Assembly: GCA_022486815.1 (NCBI GenBank)
Contig: JAKVJW010000017.1
Span: forward strand, 1 to 55,301
Reading direction: 5' to 3'
DNA from: Prevotella sp.
GTDB lineage: Bacteria; Bacteroidota; Bacteroidia; Bacteroidales; Bacteroidaceae
Length of the DNA: 55,301 nucleotides
The position numbers and the translations under genes are program-made. Positions 9,393 through 18,192 of this stretch are shown here, in pieces. The notes below the pieces were generated by a model. The model ran no database searches and was not told where the DNA came from. It saw nothing but the letters and a program-made list of their open reading frames with translations. Numbering within the stretch: position 1 is the stretch's first letter; every line of letters starts with the position of its first letter.

Positions 9393-9707
9393 ATGACAGA
9401 AGAAAGCAAAGAGAAACTAACCATAAGGCTAAACCTGCATGATACAATGCTTTCGGTAAGAATCCTTCGTGACGATCAGAGGGAGGAAGAGTATTATCGA
9501 AAATCGGCAAAACTTATCAATGAGGTCGTGAATTCTTATTCAGCTCATTATAAAGAGGTGAAGAGTGATAAGGAAATATTGTATATGTGTTTGGTTGATA
9601 TCGCTATGCGCTATGAAAAGCTGAAAGGACAGAATGATACAGCTCCTTACAATGCTGTTCTCTCCCAGTTAACTTCTGAAATTGAGGAGGTTTTAGGGAA
9701 AGAATAG
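9393..9707 (+). CDS. zapA: Cell division protein ZapA
   Basis: This 104-residue protein is of normal size for ZapA, which bundles FtsZ protofilaments at the Z-ring. The N-terminal beta-rich part (KLTIRLNLHDTMLSVRI) and the REEEYYRKSAKLINE helix are the ZapA globular domain. The C-terminal half is a helix for coiled-coil tetramerisation, with the conserved DKEILYMCLVDIAMRYE stretch. I start at the ATG at 9393; the longer in-frame possibility from 9351 adds 14 residues unlike any ZapA. The coiled-coil protein upstream and RNase Y 24 bp downstream are the usual Bacteroidetes neighbours. Confidence 0.9.
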   Translation: MTEESKEKLTIRLNLHDTMLSVRILRDDQREEEYYRKSAKLINEVVNSYSAHYKEVKSDKEILYMCLVDIAMRYEKLKGQNDTAPYNAVLSQLTSEIEEVLGKE

Positions 9708-9731
9708 TATCATCATTAAACAATTTTATAA

Positions 9732-11264
9732 ATGTCAATAATCATAATTGCTATTATAGCACTCGTCGTTGGAGGCGCTATAGGCTATTCTATTTTCCGC
9801 TATATAGTCAAAGGAAAATATAATGAGTTAATGGGGGCCGCCAAGAAGGATGCGGATGTCATAAAAGAAAAGAAACTCCTTGAAGTAAAGGAAACTTTCT
9901 TGAACAAGAAAGCTGAACTGGAGACGGAGGTACGTCAACGCAATGCAAAAATTCAACAGTGTGAGAATCATCTGAAGCAGCGTGATATCTCATTGAATCA
10001 GCGTCAGGAAGAACTTGGTCGTCGTAAACAGGACTTGGATCTTCAACAGCAACGTATAAGTAACGAACAGCATCTTCTGGAAAATCGTCAGCAGGAACTT
10101 GATAAAATGCAAAAGCAGGAACAGGAGAAGTTGGAGGAACTCTCTGGACTGAAAGCAGAAGAGGCCAAGAATCGTCTTGTTGAAAGTCTGAAGGGACAAG
10201 CTAAACTTGATGCTGCAAGTTATGTAAATGAGGCGATGGACGAGGCCAGGCTAGATGCTGAAAGAGAAGCAAAGAAAATCGTTATTACCACTATCCAAAG
10301 GGTAGCAACGGAGACAGCCATAGAGAATTCCGTGAGTGTGTTCCATATTGACAATGATGAGGTGAAAGGTCGCATTATCGGTCGTGAAGGCCGCAATATT
10401 CGCGCTCTTGAAGCAGCTACAGGTGTAGAGATCGTTGTCGATGACACTCCTGATGCGGTAGTCATCTCGGCTTTTGACCCGGTACGCCGGGAAATATGCC
10501 GGTTAGCTTTGCATCAGTTGGTCGCAGATGGCCGTATTCACCCGGCACGTATTGAGGAGGTCGTGACTAAAGTGAAGAAACAACTGGATAATGAGATTAT
10601 CGAGACAGGTAAGCGTACTGCCATTGATCTTGGTATCCACGGCTTGCATCCTGAGCTTATCCGCATCATCGGAAAGATGAAATACCGTTCTTCTTATGGT
10701 CAGAACTTATTGCAACATGCCCGCGAGACAGCTAATCTTTGTGCTGTAATGGCTTCTGAACTAGGTCTGAATCCGAAGAAGGCTAAACGGGCTGGACTCC
10801 TTCATGATATAGGGAAGGTACCTGATGAGGAAAGTGAACTGCCACATGCTCTCTATGGTGCTAAGGTTGCAGAAAAATACAAAGAGAAACCAGATATTGT
10901 AAATGCAATAGCAGCTCATCATGATGAAGTTGAGATGAAGACTTTGCTTGCTCCAATAGTACAGGTATGTGATGCTATTTCCGGCGCTCGTCCCGGTGCC
11001 CGCAGAGAGGTTGTAGAAGCTTATATCAAGCGTTTAAATGACCTTGAAGCTATAGCAATGAGTTATCCGGGCGTTACCAAAACTTATGCTATCCAAGCTG
11101 GTCGTGAATTGCGTGTGATCGTAGGAGCTGATAAGATGACTGACGATCAAAGTTCTAAACTCAGTGATGAGATTGCTTCCAAGGTACAGAGTGAAATGAC
11201 GTATCCTGGTCAAGTTAAGATTACCGTGATCAGAGAGACACGTAGTGTCGCTTATGCAAAATAA
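9732..11264 (+). CDS. rny: Ribonuclease Y
   Basis: This 510-residue membrane-anchored endoribonuclease initiates mRNA decay. It has an N-terminal transmembrane helix (about residues 2-22), then a long Glu/Lys/Gln-rich coiled coil to about residue 170. A KH RNA-binding domain follows, with [15 protein letters not shown] near 213-227. The HD metallo-phosphohydrolase domain has the LLHDIGK motif near residue 356 (His-Asp pair) and AAHHDEVE further on. Domain order and length match the family. It is the last gene of the zapA operon: a perfect hairpin terminator lies about 50 bp beyond the stop. Confidence 0.97.
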   Translation: MSIIIIAIIALVVGGAIGYSIFRYIVKGKYNELMGAAKKDADVIKEKKLLEVKETFLNKKAELETEVRQRNAKIQQCENHLKQRDISLNQRQEELGRRKQDLDLQQQRISNEQHLLENRQQELDKMQKQEQEKLEELSGLKAEEAKNRLVESLKGQAKLDAASYVNEAMDEARLDAEREAKKIVITTIQRVATETAIENSVSVFHIDNDEVKGRIIGREGRNIRALEAATGVEIVVDDTPDAVVISAFDPVRREICRLALHQLVADGRIHPARIEEVVTKVKKQLDNEIIETGKRTAIDLGIHGLHPELIRIIGKMKYRSSYGQNLLQHARETANLCAVMASELGLNPKKAKRAGLLHDIGKVPDEESELPHALYGAKVAEKYKEKPDIVNAIAAHHDEVEMKTLLAPIVQVCDAISGARPGARREVVEAYIKRLNDLEAIAMSYPGVTKTYAIQAGRELRVIVGADKMTDDQSSKLSDEIASKVQSEMTYPGQVKITVIRETRSVAYAK

Positions 11265-11311
11265 ACAAGCTCGAACACTGGTAAAGTGGTTGAGTATGGT
11301 TGTAAAGATGT

Positions 11312-11343
11312 AATAAAGGCTGTCCGGATGGGCAGCCTTTATT
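11312..11343 (+). terminator. Rho-independent terminator after rny
   Basis: AATAAAGGCTG (11312-11322) pairs perfectly with CAGCCTTTATT (11333-11343) around a 10-nt loop. The stem incorporates an A-run and a T-run. Confidence 0.85.
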
Positions 11344-11422
11344 GTGCTATAGGGTTTGCTGTATGTCCTTTTGATTGATCAATAAATCATCTTGTCTGTA
11401 AAACCGTATAATTATTTCTAGG

Positions 11423-11454
11423 TATTGTGTAGTTGGATGAAAATCCTTATATTT
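11423..11454 (+). promoter_or_regulatory. Promoter of the hemerythrin-LuxR gene
   Basis: TATATTTGC at 11447-11455 is a good -7 box. ATTG at 11423-11426 stands exactly 20 bp upstream as a near-match -33 box. Confidence 0.65.
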
Positions 11455-11482
11455 GCAAGTTAGAATAACAATGTAAAATGTG

Positions 11483-12439
11483 ATGAAGAATTTGAAGAAG
11501 TATGAAGCCGGTGATAGGATGATTTCTATCATCAGCGATAATTACAATATCCTGCAGAGCCTTGGCGCTTTCGGAATCAATTTAGGTTTCGGTGATAAGA
11601 CTGTGCAAGAGGTTTGTGAGGAACAAAATGTGGATACGTATACCTTTCTTGCAGTTGTAAATTTTACCATCAACGAATATCTGGATCGCGAAAAATTGGA
11701 CAAGTTGTCTATTCCAACACTTTTACAATATCTCACGGCATCACATTCTTATTTTATTGATTTTCAGTTGCCTTTTATTCGTAAGGAACTTCAGGAGGCA
11801 CTTGATGAGAGCAATGAACTTGCCCGGCTCATTCTCCGACTTTATGATGATTATGCACATAGCGTTATCAATCACATGAGATACGAGGAACGGACAGCGT
11901 TTCCTTATGTACATAGCCTTCTTGAAGGTAATCCGATATCTGATTATAATATCGAGACATTTTCCAAGCACCATAGGCAGATTGACCAGAAATTGAAAGA
12001 ATTGAAGAATATTATTATAAAATATCTGCCTTCAGATGGCTTGCATAATAATATTTTGAGTGCTACCTTATATGATATATATAATAATGAGGAATGGTTA
12101 AGTCAGCATGCAGAAGTCGAGGATAATATGTTTATACCGGCAATTCATGATCTGGAACTGAAAAACAAAAAGGATAATGTGAGTGTTAATATTTCCAAGA
12201 TGCTTAATAAAAATCAAGGAAGGAATGAATCCTTGAGTGACAGGGAAAAGGAAGTGATCGTGTCTTTAGTTCAAGGGATGACTAATAAGGAAATAGCTGA
12301 TCACCTTTTTATTTCAGTCAATACTGTGATTACACACCGTAGAAATATAGCAAAGAAATTGCAGATACATTCTCCTGCAGGTCTGACAATCTATGCTATT
12401 GTCAATCATTTGGTAGATATCTCTGCTGTAAAATTGTAA
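11483..12439 (+). CDS. LuxR-type regulator with ScdA-like and hemerythrin-like sensor domains
   Basis: The start is the ATG at 11483, preceded directly by an in-frame GTG. The 318-residue protein has three parts. Residues ~15-55 resemble the ScdA/Ric N-terminal domain (DUF542), but its usual Cys-Cys pair is absent: the IDYCC position reads INLGFG. Residues ~85-215 form a hemerythrin-like helical bundle with likely di-iron ligands (His in LTASHSYF, NHMRYEERTAFP, FSKHHRQ, QHAEVEDNMF). Residues ~245-310 are a LuxR/NarL HTH (LSDREKEVI, NKEIADHLFIS, TVITHRRNI). It probably senses oxygen, NO or redox state through a di-iron site and regulates transcription directly. It faces the ribonucleotide reductase genes, and its HTH is closely similar to that of the regulator at 20300-20929. 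Metal binding is inferred. Confidence 0.85.
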   Translation: MKNLKKYEAGDRMISIISDNYNILQSLGAFGINLGFGDKTVQEVCEEQNVDTYTFLAVVNFTINEYLDREKLDKLSIPTLLQYLTASHSYFIDFQLPFIRKELQEALDESNELARLILRLYDDYAHSVINHMRYEERTAFPYVHSLLEGNPISDYNIETFSKHHRQIDQKLKELKNIIIKYLPSDGLHNNILSATLYDIYNNEEWLSQHAEVEDNMFIPAIHDLELKNKKDNVSVNISKMLNKNQGRNESLSDREKEVIVSLVQGMTNKEIADHLFISVNTVITHRRNIAKKLQIHSPAGLTIYAIVNHLVDISAVKL

Positions 12440-12840
12440 ATGGATTACTAATAAGTTTGCCTTTTTGTGTTGACCTAACCTCTAATTAACCTTTTATCTG
12501 CTTTTATTTATAAATGTTGTATATAATTTCCTTTTTTAAAAATAAGAAAAGAAATAACTCATATTTTTTTAGATATATCACATTCCTTTATATTATGGAA
12601 ATTCTGTTTTGTTGAACCTGTTAATAAATCCAGCGTGTGGTATATGTTGGCAGTCAATAGTCACTGTTTCCGAACTTTAAAAGGTGTCCTTGTTGTAAAA
12701 CTTTAAATCTTCGTATTAAAAGCATTATTATTAATATGTTTATTAGTTCTTTTGAAAAATTGGTATATTTTTATTGCTAAAATTAATTAAAATCATGTAT
12801 TAAAATGACGTTAGTTGACTCTCCTTTCAAAATTTTTATT
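12440..12840. other. AT-rich intergenic region ahead of nrdD
   Basis: About 400 bp of very AT-rich DNA with no credible ORF and no terminator that I can see. I looked for an NrdR box pair and found no convincing match. Confidence 0.6.
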
Positions 12841-12856
12841 CTATCTTTGCAGATAG
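12841..12856 (+). promoter_or_regulatory. nrdD promoter -7 box inside a CTATCT/AGATAG dyad
   Basis: TATCTTTGC (12842-12850) is the -7 box. It is embedded in the perfect 6+6 palindrome CTATCT-TTGC-AGATAG, so a factor binding the dyad would cover the transcription start. The leader is ~140 nt. Confidence 0.6.
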
Positions 12857-12897
12857 ATAAGTTGATTAAAATAGAAAACTTTTTGTAAAACAGAAAT

Positions 12898-12951
12898 AAA
12901 AAAGTTGTCTAAAAAAATAATTTTATTGAATCAGATAAGAAAAAAGTTGTC
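12898..12951 (+). repeat. Direct repeat AAAAAAGTTGTC in the nrdD leader
   Basis: Two perfect 12-bp copies (12898-12909 and 12940-12951) are spaced 42 bp start to start within the untranslated leader of nrdD. Function unknown. Confidence 0.6.
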
Positions 12952-12997
12952 AGGAACCATGGCCTGCTAACAGTTTTAATTTATACCAATTAGGATT

Positions 12998-15151
12998 ATG
13001 GAAATACAAAGTTTTACCATTACGAAGCGCGATGGAAAAAAAGAGCGCTTCTCACTTGACAAAATTATGAATGCTATCATAAAGGCATTTGATTCTGTAA
13101 ATGAGTCTGTGGATTTAGGCGCCATGTCTAAAATTATCAGTCACTTGAATATTCAGGAAGGGATAAAGGTGGAGGATATTCAGAATGAGGTTGAAGAGTC
13201 TTTGATGTGTGAGGGGTATTATAAGGTGGCTAGAAGCTTTATGCTTTATCGTCAGCAGCATGCCGAAGACCGTGAGACGCTTAGAAAGTTGAAATTCCTG
13301 ACTGATTATTGTGAAGCTTCCAATGCAGCCACCGGTTCGAAGTATGATGCCAATGCCAATGTCGAGCACAAGAATATTGCCACGTTGATCGGTGAGCTTC
13401 CCAAAGCTGGTTTCATCCGTCTGAACAGGCGTCTGTTGACTGATCGGATTAAGAAAATGTACGATAAGGAACTTTCTGATCGTTATCTTGACCTTCTCAC
13501 TCATCATTTTATATATAAGAATGATGAGACCTCATTAGCAAATTATTGTGCGAGTATTACCATGTATCCATGGCTGCTTGGGGGAACGAATTCCATCGGA
13601 GGAAATTCTTCCGCTCCGACAAATCTGAAGAGTTTCTGCGGAGGGTTTATCAATATGGTATTTATGGTCAGTTCGATGCTTTCCGGTGCTTGTGCAACAC
13701 CTGAATTCCTGATGTATATGAATTATTTCGTAGAAAAAGAATATGGGAAAGATTATTACAAGCATGCAGATGAAGTTATAGACTTGAGTTTAAAAAAGCG
13801 TACTTTAGATAAAATCATCACGGATAGTTTTGAACAAATTGTGTATTCGCTCAATCAGCCTACCGGTGCCCGTAATTATCAGGCAGTATTCTGGAATATA
13901 TCCTATTATGACAAATATTATTTTAAAAGCCTGTTTGACAACTTTTATTTTCCTGACGGAAGTCGTCCCGATTGGAACGGTGTAAACTGGTTGCAGAAGC
14001 GCTTTATGAAATGGTTCAATCAAGAACGTACAAAGACCGTTTTGACTTTCCCTGTGGAAACTATGGCGATGCTGACCGAAAATGGAGATTGCAAGGATAA
14101 AGAATGGGCAGACTTCGCTTCTCAGATGTATTCTGAAGGCCATAGCTTTTTCACTTATCTGAGTGACAAGCCTGATTCGTTAAGCAGTTGCTGCCGCCTG
14201 AGAAATGAAATTCAGGACAATGGTTTCAGTTATACATTAGGTGCCGGAGGCGTCAGTACAGGTTCTAAGAGCGTTCTTACGATCAATTTGAATCGTACTA
14301 TCCAGTATGCTGTCAATCATAAGATGGACTATAAGAAGGTTCTCAGTGAAGTGGTGGATCTATGTCACAAGGTTCAACTTGCTTATAATGAAAATCTTAA
14401 GGAGTTGCAGAAGCATGGCATGCTACCGCTTTTTGATGCCGGTTATATCAATATCAAACGCCAGTATCTGACCATTGGTGTTAACGGGCTGGTAGAGGCT
14501 GCTGAATTTCTAGGCATGAAGATTAATGACAATCCTGACTATCTCCATTTTGTACAGAGTATATTGGGAATCGTAGAAACATATAATAAAAAATACCGTT
14601 CTAAGGATGTTATGTTCAATTGCGAGATGATTCCAGCTGAGAATGTGGGTGTCAAGCATGCGAAATGGGATCGTGAAGATGGCTATTTTGTTCCCCGAGA
14701 CTGTTATAATAGTTACTTTTATGTTGTTGAAGATAATAGTCTGAGTGTCATTGATAAATTCAAATTACATGGGGCTCCCTTTATAGAACATCTAACCGGT
14801 GGGTCTGCTTTGCATCTGAATCTGGAAGAGCATTTGAGCAAGGCTCAATATCGGCAACTCTTCAAAGTAGCAGCCAAGGAAGGATGTAATTATTTCACCT
14901 ATAACATACCGAATACTGTTTGTAATGACTGTGGACATATTGATAAGCGTTACCTTCATGAATGTCCGGTTTGTCACTCAAAGAATGTAGATTATCTGAC
15001 TCGTGTTATCGGTTATCTGAAGCGAGTGAGCAACTTCTCTCAGGCACGTCAGCAGGAAGCTTATCGTCGTTATTATGCTCCGACAGATCATGTTGGCTCT
15101 GTCAAAAAAGAACTGCATCAAGTGAAATCAGAGGAGGCAGAGCAGTGCTGA
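12998..15151 (+). CDS. nrdD: Anaerobic ribonucleoside-triphosphate reductase (class III), NrdD
   Basis: This 717-residue glycyl-radical enzyme reduces NTPs to dNTPs without oxygen. Residues ~1-95 form an ATP-cone allosteric domain (TITKRDGKKERFS opening). The catalytic barrel carries SSCCRLRNE near residue 397. The C-terminal zinc site is CNDC...CPVC (about 642-663). The glycyl-radical motif RVIGYL places the radical Gly at residue ~672, followed by VSNFSQ. Length and motifs are complete. The stop codon overlaps the nrdG start by 7 bp, so the two are translationally coupled. Its promoter overlaps a dyad, and the 140-nt leader contains a direct repeat. Confidence 0.97.
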   Translation: MEIQSFTITKRDGKKERFSLDKIMNAIIKAFDSVNESVDLGAMSKIISHLNIQEGIKVEDIQNEVEESLMCEGYYKVARSFMLYRQQHAEDRETLRKLKFLTDYCEASNAATGSKYDANANVEHKNIATLIGELPKAGFIRLNRRLLTDRIKKMYDKELSDRYLDLLTHHFIYKNDETSLANYCASITMYPWLLGGTNSIGGNSSAPTNLKSFCGGFINMVFMVSSMLSGACATPEFLMYMNYFVEKEYGKDYYKHADEVIDLSLKKRTLDKIITDSFEQIVYSLNQPTGARNYQAVFWNISYYDKYYFKSLFDNFYFPDGSRPDWNGVNWLQKRFMKWFNQERTKTVLTFPVETMAMLTENGDCKDKEWADFASQMYSEGHSFFTYLSDKPDSLSSCCRLRNEIQDNGFSYTLGAGGVSTGSKSVLTINLNRTIQYAVNHKMDYKKVLSEVVDLCHKVQLAYNENLKELQKHGMLPLFDAGYINIKRQYLTIGVNGLVEAAEFLGMKINDNPDYLHFVQSILGIVETYNKKYRSKDVMFNCEMIPAENVGVKHAKWDREDGYFVPRDCYNSYFYVVEDNSLSVIDKFKLHGAPFIEHLTGGSALHLNLEEHLSKAQYRQLFKVAAKEGCNYFTYNIPNTVCNDCGHIDKRYLHECPVCHSKNVDYLTRVIGYLKRVSNFSQARQQEAYRRYYAPTDHVGSVKKELHQVKSEEAEQC

Positions 15152-15612
15152 AGTATGTAAATACCGGTATTGTCTTTCAGGAGATTCCTGATGAAGTCAC
15201 TTTGGCCGTAAACCTTTCCAACTGTCCCATCAAGTGTCCGGATTGTCACAGTTCTTATTTATGGGAAGATATTGGTGAAGAGCTTACGTCTGAAGTGATT
15301 GATCAATGGGTCAAAAAATTGGGGACAGATATCACCTGTATCAGTTTTATGGGTGGTGACAGTGATCCTGGATCAGTAGATCGGCTTGCTTGTTATATCC
15401 ATCAGACTTATCCTGAATATAAGGTAGGGTGGTATAGTGGCAGGCAGAAATTATCTATTGAAGTAAATAAGGAACATTTCGATTTTATTAAACTGGGACC
15501 GTATAAGAGTCAGTTGGGAGGATTAAAGGAAAAGACAACGAATCAGAAACTCTATAAGAAAACGGAAAAAGGTGAATTCGTGGATATCACTTCTCGTTTT
15601 TGGAAGAAATGA
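15145..15612 (+). CDS. nrdG: Anaerobic ribonucleotide reductase-activating protein NrdG (radical SAM)
   Basis: NrdG uses S-adenosylmethionine and a 4Fe-4S cluster to install the glycyl radical on NrdD. The cluster motif CPIKCPDC (CX3CX2C) lies at residues 27, 31 and 34. A GGD stretch (SFMGGDSDP) forms the SAM-binding side. I chose the GTG at 15145, because AGGAGG at 15132-15137 is 7 bp ahead, a rare good Shine-Dalgarno for this phylum, and because VLKYVNTGIVFQEIP is the normal NrdG N-terminus. This gives 155 residues. The frame stays open back to 14962, but that extension only re-reads the nrdD 3' end. It overlaps nrdD by 7 bp and is 36 bp ahead of nrdA. Confidence 0.95.
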   Translation: MLKYVNTGIVFQEIPDEVTLAVNLSNCPIKCPDCHSSYLWEDIGEELTSEVIDQWVKKLGTDITCISFMGGDSDPGSVDRLACYIHQTYPEYKVGWYSGRQKLSIEVNKEHFDFIKLGPYKSQLGGLKEKTTNQKLYKKTEKGEFVDITSRFWKK

Positions 15613-15648
15613 TATCTCTGTTTTTCCTGACGATAAAAATTAGATATT

Positions 15649-18168
15649 TTGGAAATAATAAAAAGAAATGGAGTTGCAGAGCCTTTTAACGTACAGAAAA
15701 TCTCATTAGCCATTAAGAAAAGCTTTGCAAGTACAAGTCGCTTTATAACAGATGATGAATTGTTCTCCATCATATCTGATGTGGAACAGTACATCTCTGA
15801 TTATCCAACTAAGAGGAATGTGGAAAGCATTCAGGATAAGGTGGAGAAAAGTCTGATGGCACATGGCTTTTATGACGAAGCAAAGAGTTATATCCTGTTT
15901 CGTGATAACCGTAGTGAGGAGCGTAAAGCCATTGCACATATTTCAGAACTGGTAGGTATCTCTGGTTTGGATACAGTTTTGGTATCTGTGTCTCATGAAT
16001 ATAAGGCTAAAGAATATAGCCTGACTGTTTTGTCAGACAGGTTTTCTGCTTCTTGCCGACCTCAGATGAAGTCCGGGGATAAACTATCTGCTCTGGTTAA
16101 AGCTTCTGTGGAGCTTACTACATCAGAGGCACCATCATGGGAAATGATTTCGTCACGTCTGTTTGACTTTATGCTGAATAGGGATATAGAAAAATTGGAA
16201 GCAGGACTGAACCTCCATTCTTTCTATGATAAAGTGGTTTATCTGACAGAACAGGGGCTTTATGGTGATTATATTCTCCGGTCTTATACTTCGACAGAAA
16301 TAGAAGAGGCTGCTGCTTTTATGCAACCAGATCGTGACCATTTACTCAATTATTCAGGTTTGGACTTATTGGTAAAGCGCTATCTGATACGAACTTTCAG
16401 CGGACAGCCTGTGGAGAAAGTTCAGGAGATGTTCTTAGGGATAGCCTTACATCTGGCGATGCCTGAAAAGAATAATCGTTTAGAATGGGTGAGAAAGATT
16501 TATGATTTGTTAAGTTGTCTGGAGGTGACTATGGCTACACCTACCATGTCTAATGCCCGAAAGCCTTGCCATCAACTCTCTAGTTGTTTTATAGATACGG
16601 TTCCTGACAGTTTGGAAGGTATCTATCGTAGTATTGGCAATTTTTCACAGGTCAGTAAATTCGGTGGTGGAATGGGTATGTACTTTGGTAAGGTCCGTGC
16701 TATGGGTGGAAACATCCGGGGATTCCATGGTGTTGCCGGAGGAGTTATCAGATGGATCAAACTGGTGAATGATACTGCTGTAGCAGTAGACCAATTGGGA
16801 ATGCGACAGGGAGCTGTAGCGGTGTATCTTGATGTGTGGCATAAGGATTTACCGGAATTTCTGCAAATTCGCACCAATAACGGTGATGACCGAATGAAAG
16901 CTCATGACGTCTTTCCTGCTGTCTGTTTTCCGGATCTGTTTTGGAAAATGGCGGAGGAAGATATGGATCAGAGTTGGTATCTTTTCTGCCCTAATGAGAT
17001 TATGCGTGTAAAAGGATTTTGCCTGGAAGATTATTACGGGGAAGAGTGGGAGACCCTTTATAAAGAATGTGTTTCTGACCGGCATTTGTCACGCCGTGTT
17101 ATCAGTATTAAAGATATTATACGATTGGTCTTGCGTTCTGCTGTGGAAACAGGTACACCTTTTGTTTTTAACAGGGATACTGTAAACCGGGCAAATCCGA
17201 ATCCTCATCAAGGTATGATCTATTGTTCAAACCTCTGTACGGAGATTGCTCAGAATATGGCCCCCATAGAGAGCCTGTCCAAGGAGATCAAGACGATAGA
17301 TGGTGACACTGTAGTCGTGAATTCCGTCAAGGCAGGTGAATTCGTGGTATGTAATCTTGCCAGTCTTACGCTTGGCAGATTACCTCTTGAAAATAAAAAG
17401 GCCATGACAGATAAGATAGAAACGGTGATCAGGGCTTTAGATAATGTGATAGACCTTAATTTTTATCCTGTACCTTTTGCAGAAATTACGAATCATAGAT
17501 ATCGGAGTATCGGTTTGGGGGTAAGTGGTTACCACCATGCTTTAGCCAAAAGAGGAATAAAATGGGAGAGTGAAGAACATCTGAAATTTGCTGATAAGGT
17601 GTTTGAAATGATTAATTATGCAGCTATAGAGGCTAGTTGTAAATTGGCAAAGGAGAAGGGTGCTTATAAATATTTTAAAGGTAGTGACTGGCAAACAGGA
17701 GCATATTTCAAGAAACGAGGTTATGAATCTGAAGACTGGAGAAGATTGGCTGAGAAAGTTTCGGTAAATGGCATGCGTAATGCATATCTATTGGCAGTAG
17801 CTCCCACTAGCAGTACTAGTATCATTGCAGGGACGACAGCAGGTCTCGATCCTGTGATGAAGCGTTTCTTCCTGGAAGAAAAGAAGGGCGTCATGCTGCC
17901 ACGTGTAGCTCCAGATCTGTCTGATGCTACCTATTGGATGTATAAAGGAGCATATCTGATAGACCAGAAATGGAGTATCAGGGCGGCAGGAGTACGACAG
18001 CGGCATATTGATCAGTCTCAAAGTGTAAATCTTTATATCACTAATAATTATACCATGCGGCAGGTGTTGAATCTATATCTTCTGGCTTGGAAATGTGGAG
18101 TAAAGACTCTTTATTATGTACGGAGCAAGTCTCTTGAAGTAGAAGAGTGTGAGAGTTGTTCCGCTTAG
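15649..18168 (+). CDS. nrdA: Class Ia ribonucleoside-diphosphate reductase large subunit NrdA
   Basis: This 839-residue alpha subunit reduces NDPs aerobically with the NrdB radical. An ATP-cone occupies about residues 1-90. Catalytic residues are visible: Cys313 (SSCFI), Asn528-Cys530-Glu532 (NLCTE), Cys568 (VCNLAS), and radical-transfer Tyr822-Tyr823. The mobile tail ends CESCSA with redox Cys834 and Cys837. The start is TTG at 15649: an in-frame TAA at 15634 leaves no ATG or GTG upstream, and MEIIKRNG is the family N-terminus. It follows nrdG by 36 bp and precedes nrdB by 24 bp with no terminator, so aerobic and anaerobic reductases appear to share one transcript. Confidence 0.97.
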   Translation: MEIIKRNGVAEPFNVQKISLAIKKSFASTSRFITDDELFSIISDVEQYISDYPTKRNVESIQDKVEKSLMAHGFYDEAKSYILFRDNRSEERKAIAHISELVGISGLDTVLVSVSHEYKAKEYSLTVLSDRFSASCRPQMKSGDKLSALVKASVELTTSEAPSWEMISSRLFDFMLNRDIEKLEAGLNLHSFYDKVVYLTEQGLYGDYILRSYTSTEIEEAAAFMQPDRDHLLNYSGLDLLVKRYLIRTFSGQPVEKVQEMFLGIALHLAMPEKNNRLEWVRKIYDLLSCLEVTMATPTMSNARKPCHQLSSCFIDTVPDSLEGIYRSIGNFSQVSKFGGGMGMYFGKVRAMGGNIRGFHGVAGGVIRWIKLVNDTAVAVDQLGMRQGAVAVYLDVWHKDLPEFLQIRTNNGDDRMKAHDVFPAVCFPDLFWKMAEEDMDQSWYLFCPNEIMRVKGFCLEDYYGEEWETLYKECVSDRHLSRRVISIKDIIRLVLRSAVETGTPFVFNRDTVNRANPNPHQGMIYCSNLCTEIAQNMAPIESLSKEIKTIDGDTVVVNSVKAGEFVVCNLASLTLGRLPLENKKAMTDKIETVIRALDNVIDLNFYPVPFAEITNHRYRSIGLGVSGYHHALAKRGIKWESEEHLKFADKVFEMINYAAIEASCKLAKEKGAYKYFKGSDWQTGAYFKKRGYESEDWRRLAEKVSVNGMRNAYLLAVAPTSSTSIIAGTTAGLDPVMKRFFLEEKKGVMLPRVAPDLSDATYWMYKGAYLIDQKWSIRAAGVRQRHIDQSQSVNLYITNNYTMRQVLNLYLLAWKCGVKTLYYVRSKSLEVEECESCSA

Positions 18169-18192
18169 AATAATTTTACGAAAAGCATACGA

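Noticed and set aside
14962..15144. N-terminal extension of nrdG
   Set aside because: It re-reads the nrdD 3' end; the AGGAGG plus GTG at 15145 and the NrdG family N-terminus fix the start.
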